Assembly: GCA_028283605.1 (NCBI GenBank)
Contig: JAPWKH010000018.1
Span: forward strand, 62,001 to 126,000
Direction: 5' to 3'
Origin: Arachidicoccus sp.
Lineage (GTDB): Bacteria > Bacteroidota > Bacteroidia > Chitinophagales > Chitinophagaceae
DNA: 64,000 bases
Numbering within the stretch: the first letter of the stretch is position 1; every line of letters starts with the position of its first letter. This document shows positions 1 to 10,367 of the stretch, one piece after another. A program made the position numbers and the translations under genes. Below the pieces are notes generated by a model, which did not search any database, was not told the origin of the DNA, and worked only from the letters and a program-made list of their open reading frames with translations.

Positions 1-858
1 ATAAAACTCATTTACAAATTTATTTATCAGACAAAAGCCAGCAAACGCGAAGAGTTTTTTTATAAAAATGTAATACCGCAAAAAACAATTGAAGAAGTTG
101 AGGAAGATGTGCAGGAATGGTCGCAAAAAAAGAATGAAGAAATAGAATCGCTTCGTGAGAATGAAAAATATCGCAAAGAATTTCTCCAGAATTTTTCTCA
201 TGAAATAAAAACACCCATCTTTTCTATCCAGGGTTATTTGAACACACTTTTGTCCGGCGCATTGGAAGATGAAGAAATGAGTGTGAAATTTATAATGAAT
301 GCCGCGCGAAACGTAGACAGAATGGTAAATCTTGTAAATGATATTGACGAAATATCAAGGCTTGAATCCGGCACACAACCTTTGCACAAAACACATTTTA
401 TAATACAGGAATTGATAAAGGATGTGTTTGAAAGCATCCAAATGCAAACAACCGAAAAGTCCATAAGATGTTCCATCAAGAAAGGTTGTGAAGCGCCCGT
501 AACAGTATTTGCCGACCAGGAAAAAATAAGGCAGGTGATTACCAATTTAGTAGTGAACGCCATTAAATACGGAAAACAAAACGGGCATATTACAGCAAGC
601 ATTTACCGCACAGATGAAATGCATGCATTGATAGAAATAAGCGACGATGGTATCGGCATTTCAGAAGAGCACTTGCCAAGAATTTTTGAAAGATTTTATA
701 GAACAGATACCGGCAGAAGCCGCAACAGCGGCGGCACAGGATTGGGGCTTGCAATTTGTAAGCATATTATTGAAGCGCACAGCCAAACCATTCATATAAG
801 AAGCAAGCCGGCCGTTGGTACAACAGTCGGCTTTACACTTCAAATAAAACCAAAATAA
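1..858 (+). CDS. Sensor histidine kinase, PhoR-like, C-terminal part
   Basis: The reading frame is open from the first base, so the gene starts outside the window and its membrane and sensor parts are missing. What remains is a linker with coiled-coil character, a DHp domain with the H-box FSHEIKTP, and a HATPase_c domain with N-box (NLVVNAIKYG), G1 box (DDGIGI) and G2 box (GGTGLGLAICK). It should autophosphorylate on the H-box histidine and pass phosphate to a response regulator that is not in the window. The linker and H-box resemble PhoR-type kinases of Bacteroidota. A GTG at 109 could be mistaken for the start. It converges on pruA with 3 bases between stop codons. Confidence 0.9.
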   Translation: MKLIYKFIYQTKASKREEFFYKNVIPQKTIEEVEEDVQEWSQKKNEEIESLRENEKYRKEFLQNFSHEIKTPIFSIQGYLNTLLSGALEDEEMSVKFIMNAARNVDRMVNLVNDIDEISRLESGTQPLHKTHFIIQELIKDVFESIQMQTTEKSIRCSIKKGCEAPVTVFADQEKIRQVITNLVVNAIKYGKQNGHITASIYRTDEMHALIEISDDGIGISEEHLPRIFERFYRTDTGRSRNSGGTGLGLAICKHIIEAHSQTIHIRSKPAVGTTVGFTLQIKPK

Positions 859-861
859 ATT

Positions 862-2496
862 TTATTCTTCCGCAAGGAAGGGATATTTATAATCCGTAGG
901 CGGATTATAAGTTTCTTTAATCGTTCGTGCACTCAGCCAGCGATACAGGTTTAATGCGCTTCCGGCTTTATCATTTGTGCCTGATGCGCGCGCGCCGCCA
1001 AATGGTTGCTGCCCTACGACTGCACCTGTAGGTTTATCATTAATATAAAAATTCCCTGCTGCATGGCGTAACTGTTCCGTTGCATAAGCCACAGCATCTC
1101 TATCCTGCGAAATAATGGAACCAGTTAATGCGTATGGCGAAGTTGTATTTACGGTTTCAACTATTTCTTCAAATTTATTTTCATCATACACATAAATGGA
1201 TAATACAGGCCCGAAAATTTCTTCGCACATAGTTACATATTTCGGATCTTTTGCTTCGATAACGGTTGGTTCGATAAAATATCCTACGGATTTATCATAG
1301 CTGCCGCCAACAATAATTTTTGCCTTTTTATCTTTCTTAGCCCCATCGATATATTTTGCAATTTTATCAAAGCTTCTTTCATCAATCACAGCATTTACGA
1401 AATTGGTAAAATCTTCAACCGAACCAATTTTGAAAGATTTAATTGCGGCTACCAGTTTTTCTTTAATAATGTCGGCCAAATTTGACGGAATATACGCACG
1501 TGAAGCAGCCGAGCATTTTTGCCCTTGGTATTCAAATGCGCCACGCGCCAATGCTGTAGCAGCAACATCCGGATCGGCAGATTTATGAATCAGCACAAAA
1601 TCTTTTCCGCCGGTTTCGCCCACAATGCGCGGGAATGATTTATATATATGAATATTTGTGCCAATCTCTTTCCAGATATGATTAAATACTGCTGATGAAC
1701 CCGTGAAGTGTATACCTGCAAAATCCGGATGTGAAAAACATACATCACCGAGCGCTTCTCCCGGAACATAAATTAGATTGATAACACCATCTGGCAAGCC
1801 GGCTTCCTTAAAAATACGCATGATAAGCTGTGCGCTATAAACCTGTGTGTCTGCAGGCTTCCATACAACTACATTTCCGCACAAGGCTGCGCTTGCAGGC
1901 AAGTTGCCGGAAATAGCCGTAAAATTAAAAGGCGTAATTGCCAGCACAAAACCTTCAAGCGAACGCCATTCCGTTCTGTTGTGTATTCCGGCTGATGAAA
2001 TTGAAGGTTGTTGTTTATAAATTTCATTTAAATAATGAACATTAAAACGTAGAAAATCGATCAATTCGCAAGCGCTGTCGATTTCTGCCTGATATACATT
2101 TTTACCTTGCCCCAACATTGTTGCGGCATTTATTTGCGCACGATATTTTGTAGATATTAAATCAGCGGCTTTTAAAAATATCTGAGCCCTGTCTTCCCAA
2201 GGCAATGTTTCCCAGTTTGATTTGGCTTTTAAAGCTGCATCAATCGCTTGCTGCACATGCTTTTCATCGCCCATGCTGAAAGTGCCGAGCAAATGTTTTA
2301 TTTCATGTGGAGGACGAATTTCTATTTTATTATTTGTTTTTACAGTTTTTCCTCCTATGTATAAAGGTATATCGATAGGTTTCTTTTTTGCATCCGCAAG
2401 TGCTTTTTTCAAAGCAATTTTTTCCGGAGATCCCGGCGCATAATTTAATACAGGTTCGTTTGCGGGGAGTTTATATTCAGTATATCCGATGCTCAT
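862..2496 (-). CDS. pruA: L-glutamate gamma-semialdehyde dehydrogenase
   Basis: Aldehyde dehydrogenase of 544 residues that oxidises glutamate gamma-semialdehyde (from proline via P5C) to glutamate using NAD+. The glutamate of VGETGGKDF is the general base and the cysteine of YQGQKCSAASR the nucleophile. The N-terminal segment (GSPEKIALKKAL followed by PLYIGGK) and the PFGGARASGTNDKAGS block near the C-terminus are typical of the stand-alone P5C dehydrogenase of Bacteroidota and eukaryotes, not the bifunctional PutA. It appears monocistronic; upstream is 120 bases of AT-rich DNA without a clear promoter. Confidence 0.95.
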   Translation of the reverse strand: MSIGYTEYKLPANEPVLNYAPGSPEKIALKKALADAKKKPIDIPLYIGGKTVKTNNKIEIRPPHEIKHLLGTFSMGDEKHVQQAIDAALKAKSNWETLPWEDRAQIFLKAADLISTKYRAQINAATMLGQGKNVYQAEIDSACELIDFLRFNVHYLNEIYKQQPSISSAGIHNRTEWRSLEGFVLAITPFNFTAISGNLPASAALCGNVVVWKPADTQVYSAQLIMRIFKEAGLPDGVINLIYVPGEALGDVCFSHPDFAGIHFTGSSAVFNHIWKEIGTNIHIYKSFPRIVGETGGKDFVLIHKSADPDVAATALARGAFEYQGQKCSAASRAYIPSNLADIIKEKLVAAIKSFKIGSVEDFTNFVNAVIDERSFDKIAKYIDGAKKDKKAKIIVGGSYDKSVGYFIEPTVIEAKDPKYVTMCEEIFGPVLSIYVYDENKFEEIVETVNTTSPYALTGSIISQDRDAVAYATEQLRHAAGNFYINDKPTGAVVGQQPFGGARASGTNDKAGSALNLYRWLSARTIKETYNPPTDYKYPFLAEE

Positions 2497-2616
2497 TATA
2501 ATTAAGAATTAGTAATTAAAAATTAAGATTTGATGTTGTTTATAAAAAATTCCGACTGAGAAAAATGACGATTGTTGTGTATTAAAATTATAAAATCCTA
2601 ATCAAGTTTGGGATAA

Positions 2617-2934
2617 TTACGCTTGCGCAGTTGGGCCGCCGAAATTCAAAGGAATTTGTACTTCTTCCAGATCACGTATATCGCCGTTTTCACTTTCATA
2701 TCGGTCAATATTTTCCGTCAATGCCTTCATAAGGCGTTTAGCGTGCATTGGAGTAAGAATAATCCTGGATTTTACTTTGCTTTTTGGAACGCCCGGCATT
2801 ACATTGATAAAGTCCACTATAAATTCGGCATGGCTGTGTGTAATAATAGCGAGATTTGCATAATTGCCTTCAGCAACTTCTTCACTGATTTCGATATTTA
2901 ATTGATTCTGTTGTGTCTGACTTTCGTTCGGCAT
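2617..2934 (-). CDS. DUF3467 domain-containing protein
   Basis: Small acidic protein of about 105 residues matching the DUF3467 pattern: a short polar N-terminus, a core with YANLAIITHSHAEFIVDF, a segment with SRIILTPMHAKRLMKAL, and a tail with PLNFGGP. The family is widespread in Bacteroidota and has no established function. The start is placed at MPNESQ; an in-frame ATG eight codons upstream (2958) is possible but adds an unconserved basic stretch. It stands alone between pruA and the GH2 gene. Confidence 0.8.
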   Translation of the reverse strand: MPNESQTQQNQLNIEISEEVAEGNYANLAIITHSHAEFIVDFINVMPGVPKSKVKSRIILTPMHAKRLMKALTENIDRYESENGDIRDLEEVQIPLNFGGPTAQA

Positions 2935-3059
2935 TCTTTTATGTTTTTGGAGAGGCAAAGTTAGGGAAATAAGAAGATAGTATAAAAAGTTGGAAGGCTG
3001 AAGCTTTAGCGAAATGTATAATTTTAACTGGAAGAATGAATATTAATGAAACGATATTA

Positions 3060-5701
3060 TTATTCCACTTCCACAATATTCTCTTTCACATTCCAACCGC
3101 TAATCATAATCCGTGGTTTTTCTTTCAGTGTTTCAGGATAATCAATGGAAATTTTCTTTGTTTCGTCGGGCATTAGTGTTACATAATTATCAGAGTAAAA
3201 AGCAGGCAATACTCGCTCAGTAGTTGCTGCGTGTATTACAGATAACCGATTAAAAAATGCCGGCACGTTTCCTTCTTTATTCGACAAAGTAATTTCTATT
3301 TTTCCGCTTCCTTTGTTGATGGCAACTGCCGTGATTTTAGAAGAAGCTATATGTTGTAACCCAGAATAATTTCCTGTGGAATCTGGCAACCAATAAATAT
3401 TTTCACTTACCGGCTGCTTATTCATATCCAGCAATTGCAATACTAAGAATGTTCCTTCTTTTGACGCAAGTTTCTTTATTTCTTTATTGATATATAAAAC
3501 AGGTTTTGGAAGTTGCGGTTCAATGGGAGTAATTACTTGTGCAATTAATTTGCTGTTTCCCTGCATATCATAAGCTTTTACTACCATCATCAAATCTTTG
3601 TTTGCACTAAAACCATTATTGAGTGTATAAATTGCGCTATCTGTGCGGTTGTACATCAAATGAAATTGCTCTCCTGCAGCGCGAAGCCCATATAGACAAG
3701 CGTTTGGATCGAGATAATAATCATACATCTGGCCTCTTAAAGCTGTCCATGGATTTTGTGTTTTCCAGATGATTACCCCGGTATACCAATCCCATTCATG
3801 TGCGGAAAAACCTTCGATAAGGCTACGATATTGATCGTAGTTTACCAATTGCGCTTTATTGGCAAAATCGGTCATATCTTTTGGCTTTCCGTAAGCTTCG
3901 ATTGATTTTCCGTAACCAATATATTTGTGATAATCCCATAAGGAATCTTGTGCATTTTTACCTTTTGTGCCGAGATTGGTATAACCTGATTATCTTTTGG
4001 AAGAAAACGTTGCAAAGATACTGCATCGCCTATGCCAACCGAGCCGACTTCCGAATTGAAAGGAAAAGTGCGATGTTGCCAAAATATACTGTCCGGCTGT
4101 ATTCCGTAAGGTCCATCTCCATTATCGCCGAGTGTGTTGTAGGACATACTATCTGAGTTGGAATAATTCACAAACCAGCGAGTGCCATCAAGTAAGGGAA
4201 TTAATGAATCTTTTAAAGCATGTTGAATATCGGAAGGTTGAGTGATTTCGTTTCCGCCACACCAGAATGCCAATGAAGGAAAATTGCGTAGCATTTTTAT
4301 TTGATCGGCTGCAGAAGCGATAAATAATTCATGATCGTCCGGATACTTTCTTCGTGTCCATTGATCATCTTTCTTTTTTAGATCCATCCACCTTCCGTCG
4401 CAATCACCGGAGCCCCAGAAATCCTGCATTACGAGCATTCCGTATTTATCACACGCTTCGTAAAACTCGGGGCGTTCAGTCAATGCACCGCCCCATACAC
4501 GAATCAAGTTAAGTCGCATATCACGATGAAAATGAATTTCTGCATCATATCTTTCTTTACTAAGCCTTAGCATTTCGTCAGAAACAATCCAATTGCCGCC
4601 TTTGATAAAAACAGGACGGCCGTTTATTTTTATTTGCCTGCTCATTGTATGTGCATTCCATTCGGTCTGAATTTCACGGATACCCACTTCCATAGAATCC
4701 TTATCCGAAACCAGATTGTCGTCTGTAATAAATTCGGAGTAAGATGTATAAAGATTTGGATCGCCAACGCCATTGCACCACCAAAGTTTAGGATGCTCAA
4801 TTTGGATTAAAGGCAATTGTATCGTACTGTCGGATTGGGCATTTATTGTCACATGTTGTTTTACAACTTGATTATTTATCGTGTATTGCAGCGTGCCGCT
4901 TACAGATTTTGAATAAATATTTTTTAAAGTTGCAGTATAGTAAATAAATGCCGGCGCCTGATTGTTGTTTTCCGGATCTCTTACTCCCGGAACTTTTGTA
5001 ACAATTTGTGGATTTGTAATGGTAACTGAGCCGCTACTTTGAAGGATTACTTTATCCCAAATTCCTGTATTGCGATCGCGTATTGGTTGAATCCAGTCCC
5101 AGCCTGCTACATATTGTTGCGCTACATTTTTTGCAATGGTTCCATCTCCGCCCTGTCCGCCATTTGGATTACCTACTTCGTCGGGTGGATAAACAATTAT
5201 GGCGAGCCGGTTTTTGCCGGTAGAATTAAGGTAAGAAGTGATGTTATATTTCCTTCTTAAGAACATTCCTTTTTCGATATTACTGTTAAGCTTTTGCCCG
5301 TTTACATAAATATCGAAGCCATAATTTACACCGCGCAACAGCAACCAAAATTGCTGATTGTTTTCATCCGTTTTGGTTTCAAAATCTTTCGCAAACCAAT
5401 AAGTATAATAGGCTTTACCAATATTATATATGTCAGGAATTTTATTATTATTCATTCCATAAAAAGGATCCGGAATTTGTTTGTTATTCAAAAGTGTTGT
5501 GAGCACAGTACCCGGAACGGTTGCGGGCATCCAGTCTTTTAAGTTATAATGAATGTTGGAAATTTTATTACCTGAAACAGAAGGAATGGTTGCTGCTTTT
5601 ATACATTTCCAATTGCTGTTCAGCTCATAAGAAGATTGCGCATGAGATAAAAAAGGAAGAACCAGTAAATATGAAAATTTAAGCAGTTTTTTTATCATCA
5701 T
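3060..5701 (-). pseudogene. GH2 exo-glycosidase (beta-mannosidase / exo-beta-glucosaminidase type), frameshifted
   Basis: One GH2 gene read in two frames. The first frame (5701 down to 3872) has a signal peptide ending near SHAQ, the sugar-binding and immunoglobulin-like domains, and the catalytic barrel with the acid/base glutamate in FWCGGNE and the probable nucleophile in NSEVGSVGI. The second frame (3875 down to 3060) continues with WKTQNPWTALRGQMYDYY, a hallmark of the same family, and a C-terminal beta domain. Reading the other frame through the junction restores WDYHKYIGYGKSIEAYGKP. The shift lies at about 3935-3943 and is fixed by one extra T, giving about 880 residues. Substrate is inferred only to family level. 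It may be a true lesion or a sequence error. Confidence 0.85.
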
Positions 5702-5886
5702 TGTATTGATTGGTTTTATAGGAACTCAGAAAATATTTTCCCGACAATCTTAATACGATAATTCATTGCTTCGTTGTCCGCGATGATTAAAAGGTTTGTA
5801 TCATTTCGGATTTAATAAAGCAATCTCAATAATATTTTCTCATCTCAAATATATAAAAAGGTTTTGTATGGTTGTTTTATACAAGC

Positions 5887-5927
5887 AATAAATCCATTCC
5901 AGGCATTATTTCCGGAATGGATTTATT
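5887..5927 (-). terminator. Hairpin terminator after sufD
   Basis: A perfect 14-base inverted repeat (AATAAATCCATTCC and its complement) with a 13-base spacer lies 20 bases past the sufD stop. It suggests the SUF transcript ends here, so sufD is the last gene of the operon. The rest of 5702-5947 is AT-rich and shows no gene. Confidence 0.7.
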
Positions 5928-5947
5928 TAATTTTATAACAAGAAATT

Positions 5948-7324
5948 TTATGAATTGTCTTTTTGCGCTTGTTCGATTGTTTCTTCAATCAATATTTCAA
6001 CATAATCGCGCAAGGCTTCGTTGTGTATTTTTTCTGCAACATCAAATGCAAAGGCATTTACCAAAAGGCTTCTTGCTGTTTCTTCACCGATGCCGCGCGC
6101 ACGCAGGTAGAACAATGATTCTTCATTAAATTGACCAACTGTGCTTCCATGACTGCATTTTACATCATCTGCAAAAATTTCCAGCTGTGGTTTGGAATTG
6201 ATCACTGCATTCGGGCTGAACAATAAATTATTATTCTGCTGGAAAGCATTTGTTTTTTGCGCAGGGCGTTGAACATAAATTTTTCCGTTGAAAACGCCAT
6301 GACCGCCGTCCAGTATAACGCCTTTGTATAACTGATTGCTTTGGCAATTCGGGTATTTATGATTGACAACCGAATGATTATCTACCAAATGTTTATCACT
6401 TACAAGATACAAACCGTATAAATGTGTTTCTGTATTTTTTCCGTTCAGTTCTACATTTAAATTATTACGAACCAAGTCAGCTTTAGGCAGCGTAACCAAA
6501 TAATTATCGTAGCGGCTGTTTTGTTCCTGATTTACCTGCGTATGTGTTACCCATCTTTCATTTGCGTTACCGCGCTGGAAGTGAGCGTGGCGAACGTACG
6601 CATTTTCATTAATTAAAATGTCCGTAAAACTGTTTACAAATACCGTGTTCTTGCTTATACAGACAGACGTTTCAATAAATTTGCAATTAGAACCTTGCTG
6701 CGCGATGATGATATTTCTCGGTTGAAGAAAAACATTTTCTTTTTCTGAATAAATATGAATGATATAAACCGGCTTGTCAAGATTAAAGTTTTTCTTCAGT
6801 TCAATATAATATCCATCCTGAAAGAATGCCGTATTCAAGGCTGCAAAAGGATATTTTGCAACCTCGATATTTTGATTGATTTTTTCACTGAAAGAAACTT
6901 CATTTTTAACTTCACTTACAGAACGGATAGAGATACCATCGGTTTGTGGTAATTGAGAATAATCATAATTAATATTGCCGTTTACCAAGATCAAACGATA
7001 AGCATCCAAGCCTTTTACATCCACTTTTTCTAATGCTTTTTCAATTGTTTCATCGTCTGCGGAAAAATCGGAATACAAATTATATGTATCGTTTACAAAC
7101 GGTGTAATGTTTGTAAAGCGCCATTCTTCATTCTTAGTAGAAGGAAATTTTTGATCTTGAAAATAAGCAAAAGCCTCTTTTCTTTTTTGAAGAAGGCAAT
7201 CTTTCTCTGTCCGTTCAAATGCCGCATATATGCCGTCGAATTCATCTGTTAAAGTGTCGTACAAATTCTTTTTAGTCATTTGAGCGGGCTTTCTCGTTTT
7301 CGTTATATCTATTTCTTTTAGCAT
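5948..7324 (-). CDS. sufD: Fe-S cluster assembly protein SufD
   Basis: SufD of 458 residues, the partner of SufB and SufC in the SufBCD scaffold that builds Fe-S clusters in the cytoplasm. The N-terminal part includes a P.TKNEEWR.TN segment typical of SufD. The beta-helix core follows, and the C-terminal helical part has KCSHGSTVGQFNEESLFYLRARG, the conserved SufB/SufD signature. It lies 88 bases after sufC on the same strand and is followed by a hairpin terminator rather than by sufS and sufE, which often follow in Bacteroidota. Confidence 0.95.
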   Translation of the reverse strand: MLKEIDITKTRKPAQMTKKNLYDTLTDEFDGIYAAFERTEKDCLLQKRKEAFAYFQDQKFPSTKNEEWRFTNITPFVNDTYNLYSDFSADDETIEKALEKVDVKGLDAYRLILVNGNINYDYSQLPQTDGISIRSVSEVKNEVSFSEKINQNIEVAKYPFAALNTAFFQDGYYIELKKNFNLDKPVYIIHIYSEKENVFLQPRNIIIAQQGSNCKFIETSVCISKNTVFVNSFTDILINENAYVRHAHFQRGNANERWVTHTQVNQEQNSRYDNYLVTLPKADLVRNNLNVELNGKNTETHLYGLYLVSDKHLVDNHSVVNHKYPNCQSNQLYKGVILDGGHGVFNGKIYVQRPAQKTNAFQQNNNLLFSPNAVINSKPQLEIFADDVKCSHGSTVGQFNEESLFYLRARGIGEETARSLLVNAFAFDVAEKIHNEALRDYVEILIEETIEQAQKDNS

Positions 7325-7412
7325 TGCCTTACTAAGTCAAAAGTAAAAATTAAAAAGTAAAATTGTGTGTTTAAAACTCAGGCTATTTTCTTAAACCTAA
7401 TTATTAAGAGGC

Positions 7413-8171
7413 TTATGCGTTTACGGCATTTTCTTCTTTAATCCAGTCATAGCCTTTTTCTTCCAGTTCCAAAGCCAATTCTTTCGTTCCGGATTTTACG
7501 ATGCGCCCGTTGTACAATACATGTACAAAATCGGGAACGATATATTCCAACAATCTTTGATAGTGAGTGATAAGGATGAAAGCATTGTTTTTGCTGCGCA
7601 ATTTATTAACGCCGTTTGACACAATGCGTAAAGCATCTATATCCAGACCGGAATCCGTTTCGTCCAAAATGGATAATTTAGGTTCCAGCATGGCGAGTTG
7701 TAAAATTTCATTACGCTTTTTTTCGCCGCCGGAGAAACCTTCGTTTAAAGAACGATTTACCAGTTTTGCATCGAACTCAACCAGTTGCTGTTTTTCTTTG
7801 GTTAATTTTAAAAATGATTTTGCATCCAAAGGTTCCAAGCCGCGATACGTGCGGATTTCGTTCAAAGCGGTCTTTAAAAAATTGATATTTGATACGCCGG
7901 GAATTTCTATCGGATATTGAAACGCAAGAAACAATCCTTCGCGGGCACGATCTTCGGGAGCCATGTCCAGCAAATCTTTTCCGTCGAGGGTTGCAGAGCC
8001 TTCGGTAACTTCATAATTTTCGCGGCCTGCCAAAACGGAAGCGAGTGAACTTTTTCCTGAACCGTTGGGCCCCATAATTGCATGAACTTCTCCAGCATTC
8101 ACTTCAAGGTTAATGCCTTTTAAAATCTGTTTATTTTCAACTCCTGCGTGTAAATTTTTTATTGATAACAT
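7413..8171 (-). CDS. sufC: Fe-S cluster assembly ATPase SufC
   Basis: ABC-type ATPase of 252 residues that powers the SufBCD scaffold. Walker A is GPNGSGKSSL, the signature motif is FSGGEKKRNEI and Walker B is LSILDETDSGLD, where ETDSGLD is the usual SufC form. The length is standard. It starts 29 bases after the VapC-like toxin gene and is followed by sufD, so the toxin pair separates it from sufB within one strand and probably one transcript. Confidence 0.96.
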   Translation of the reverse strand: MLSIKNLHAGVENKQILKGINLEVNAGEVHAIMGPNGSGKSSLASVLAGRENYEVTEGSATLDGKDLLDMAPEDRAREGLFLAFQYPIEIPGVSNINFLKTALNEIRTYRGLEPLDAKSFLKLTKEKQQLVEFDAKLVNRSLNEGFSGGEKKRNEILQLAMLEPKLSILDETDSGLDIDALRIVSNGVNKLRSKNNAFILITHYQRLLEYIVPDFVHVLYNGRIVKSGTKELALELEEKGYDWIKEENAVNA

Positions 8172-8200
8172 TGATATTCTATGATATTGTAAAATTTGAT

Positions 8201-8578
8201 TTATGTATTTTTCTCCTCATATAAAATTATGTCAGAAACGCCTTTTGCTTTTGCAAGTTTTTTATCTCCGGTAAAGAGTGGAACGTCTAAAAATTTTGCT
8301 CTCGCTAGAACATTACTATCTGGCAACTTAAGTTTATTCACTTTTCTTATTTGAATAGTACTTTCTTTTATCCATTCGTTGTATGAAATTATCTTACAAT
8401 TATTTAAAAGTAAGTGTATAATTTCTTCCTGTTCTAATTTAGAAAAACTTAATAACTCCAGTTCCGAAATAAAAGAAATATAAACATCTTTTCCTGAAAG
8501 CTTGTCGGAAATTTCTTTGTTACCGTCAAGCAGATAGAGAATAATGTTTGTATCAACTAAAATTTTATGACCATTCAT
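8201..8578 (-). CDS. PIN-domain toxin, VapC-like
   Basis: PIN-domain protein of 125 residues, the size of VapC ribonucleases. The acidic metal-binding residues are visible in VDTNIILYLL, in SELELLS, in KLPDSNVLARA and in TGDKKL. VapC toxins cut RNA and are held inactive by the antitoxin encoded just upstream. Here the start overlaps the preceding 57-codon frame by 14 bases, the classical layout of a toxin/antitoxin pair. It sits inside the SUF operon between sufB and sufC, which is unusual. The RNA target cannot be told from sequence. Confidence 0.85.
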   Translation of the reverse strand: MNGHKILVDTNIILYLLDGNKEISDKLSGKDVYISFISELELLSFSKLEQEEIIHLLLNNCKIISYNEWIKESTIQIRKVNKLKLPDSNVLARAKFLDVPLFTGDKKLAKAKGVSDIILYEEKNT

Positions 8579-8738
8579 TTCTGAGCTTTCTTTGAATCTT
8601 GAGCGGATGTTCTTTCAATTTTATTTTTCCGCAAAATTTTTCTGCATCAAATCCTTTCTTGGGTTTTTGATTTTCAGCTTCTTTCAGAAATTTATCAATT
8701 TCGGATTTTCTTGTTTTTTTATTTATGACTAATACCAT
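8565..8738 (-). CDS. Putative antitoxin partner of the PIN toxin
   Basis: A short frame of 57 codons, start ATG at 8738 and stop at 8565-8567, immediately before the PIN toxin and overlapping it by 14 bases. The product starts MVLVINKKTRKSEIDKFLKE, is rich in lysine (charged, likely helical) and has the block KKGFDAEKFCGKIKL, the kind of C-terminal segment that small VapB-type antitoxins use to wrap a PIN domain. No DNA-binding domain is certain. The call rests on size, position and overlap. It begins 31 bases after the sufB stop. Confidence 0.65.
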   Translation of the reverse strand: MVLVINKKTRKSEIDKFLKEAENQKPKKGFDAEKFCGKIKLKEHPLKIQRKLRNEWS

Positions 8739-8769
8739 AATGATAAATATTAACCGATAAATTCATTAT

Positions 8770-10248
8770 TTATCCCACACTTCCTTCCAATGTAAGGCTT
8801 AATAATTTCTGTGCTTCAACCGCAAATTCCATTGGTAATTGATTTAGCACTTCGCGAGCATAACCATTCACAATCATTCCAACGGCTTGTTCTGTGTCAA
8901 TTCCTCTTTGATTCAAATAAAAAATCTGGTCTTCGCCAATTTTTGAAGTTGTGGCTTCATGCTCGACCGTTGCTGTATTGTTTTTTGATTCGATATAAGG
9001 AAATGTATGCGCTCCGCACAAATCGCCAATCAGCAATGAATCGCATTGGGTAAAATTGCGTGCATTATCAGCTTTGCTGCTCACTTGAACCAATCCGCGA
9101 TAGCTGTTTTGTCCATGCCCGGCTGAAATACCTTTTGAGATAATACGGCTTTTTGTATTTTTCCCTAAGTGATAAATCTTCGTTCCCGTATCGGCAATCT
9201 GATAATTTTTGGTAACGGCTACGGAATAAAATTCCCCCACAGAATTATCTCCCTGCAATATTACGCTTGGGTATTTCCACGTAATGGCAGAGCCTGTTTC
9301 CACTTGCGTCCACGATATTTTTGAATTTGCTCCGCGACATGCGCCACGCTTGGTTACAAAATTATAAATGCCGCCTTTACCATCTTTATCGCCGGGATAC
9401 CAGTTTTGTACAGTAGAATATTTTATCTCAGCATTTTCCATTGCTATTAATTCCACAATAGCTGCGTGCAACTGATTTTCATCGCGGCGCGGCGCTGTGC
9501 AACCTTCGAGATAACTTACATAAGCGCCTTCGTCGGCAATGATCAATGTACGCTCAAACTGTCCGGTATTTTCTGAATTAATTCTGAAATAAGTGGATAA
9601 TTCCATCGGGCAACGAACACCTTTGGGAATGTAAACAAATGATCCGTCAGAAAAAACTGCCGAATTGAGAGAACTAAATTTATTATCAGCCGATGGAACA
9701 ACTGAGCCCAAATATTTCTTCACCAAATCGGGATGATTTTTTACTGCTTCGGAAATAGAACAAAATATAATGCCTAATTTATTCAGCTCTTCCTTATAAG
9801 TCGTAGCTACAGAAACACTGTCAAAAACAGCGTCCACAGCCACTTTCGGTTTGTCTGAATCTTCTACGCCTGCTAATAATTTTTGTTCTCCTAAAGGAAT
9901 CCCGAGCTTCGCAAAAGTTTCTAACAGTTCCGGATCTACTTCATCCAAACTGTTCAGTTTCTTTTTGTTTTTTGGCGCGGCATAATAAGATATCGCTTGG
10001 AAATTTATTTCGGGCATCGTAAAATTTTGCCACGAAGGCATCGGCTGTTTTTCAAAAATATGCAAAGCCTTCAAACGCCATTCGAGCAGCCATTCTGGCT
10101 CGCCTTTCTTCTCGGAAAGAAAACGAACTACATCTTCATTCAGTCCCGCAGAAATTACATCCATTTCGATGTCGGTCGTAAAACCAAACTCGTATTCCTG
10201 CGTGGAAATCTGCTCCAGTATATCTTCGTCTTTAGTTTTATCTGACAT
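8770..10248 (-). CDS. sufB: Fe-S cluster assembly protein SufB
   Basis: SufB of about 492 residues, the scaffold on which the nascent Fe-S cluster forms with SufC and SufD. Typical SufB stretches are [37 protein letters not shown] and the C-terminal [15 protein letters not shown]. The start is set at MSDKTKDED; a longer frame begins at 10299 but adds a hydrophobic, unconserved leader. It follows sufA by about 120 bases and precedes the toxin/antitoxin pair. Confidence 0.96.
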   Translation of the reverse strand: MSDKTKDEDILEQISTQEYEFGFTTDIEMDVISAGLNEDVVRFLSEKKGEPEWLLEWRLKALHIFEKQPMPSWQNFTMPEINFQAISYYAAPKNKKKLNSLDEVDPELLETFAKLGIPLGEQKLLAGVEDSDKPKVAVDAVFDSVSVATTYKEELNKLGIIFCSISEAVKNHPDLVKKYLGSVVPSADNKFSSLNSAVFSDGSFVYIPKGVRCPMELSTYFRINSENTGQFERTLIIADEGAYVSYLEGCTAPRRDENQLHAAIVELIAMENAEIKYSTVQNWYPGDKDGKGGIYNFVTKRGACRGANSKISWTQVETGSAITWKYPSVILQGDNSVGEFYSVAVTKNYQIADTGTKIYHLGKNTKSRIISKGISAGHGQNSYRGLVQVSSKADNARNFTQCDSLLIGDLCGAHTFPYIESKNNTATVEHEATTSKIGEDQIFYLNQRGIDTEQAVGMIVNGYAREVLNQLPMEFAVEAQKLLSLTLEGSVG

Positions 10249-10367
10249 AAAAAAATAAATCAAATTTTTAATAATAACCCAAACGGCTGACTGTGTCAAA
10301 TGCTATTTCCACTAATCTTTTCAATCAACGAAATCATTCAAAATCGTATAAGATCATATCCCGGCCG

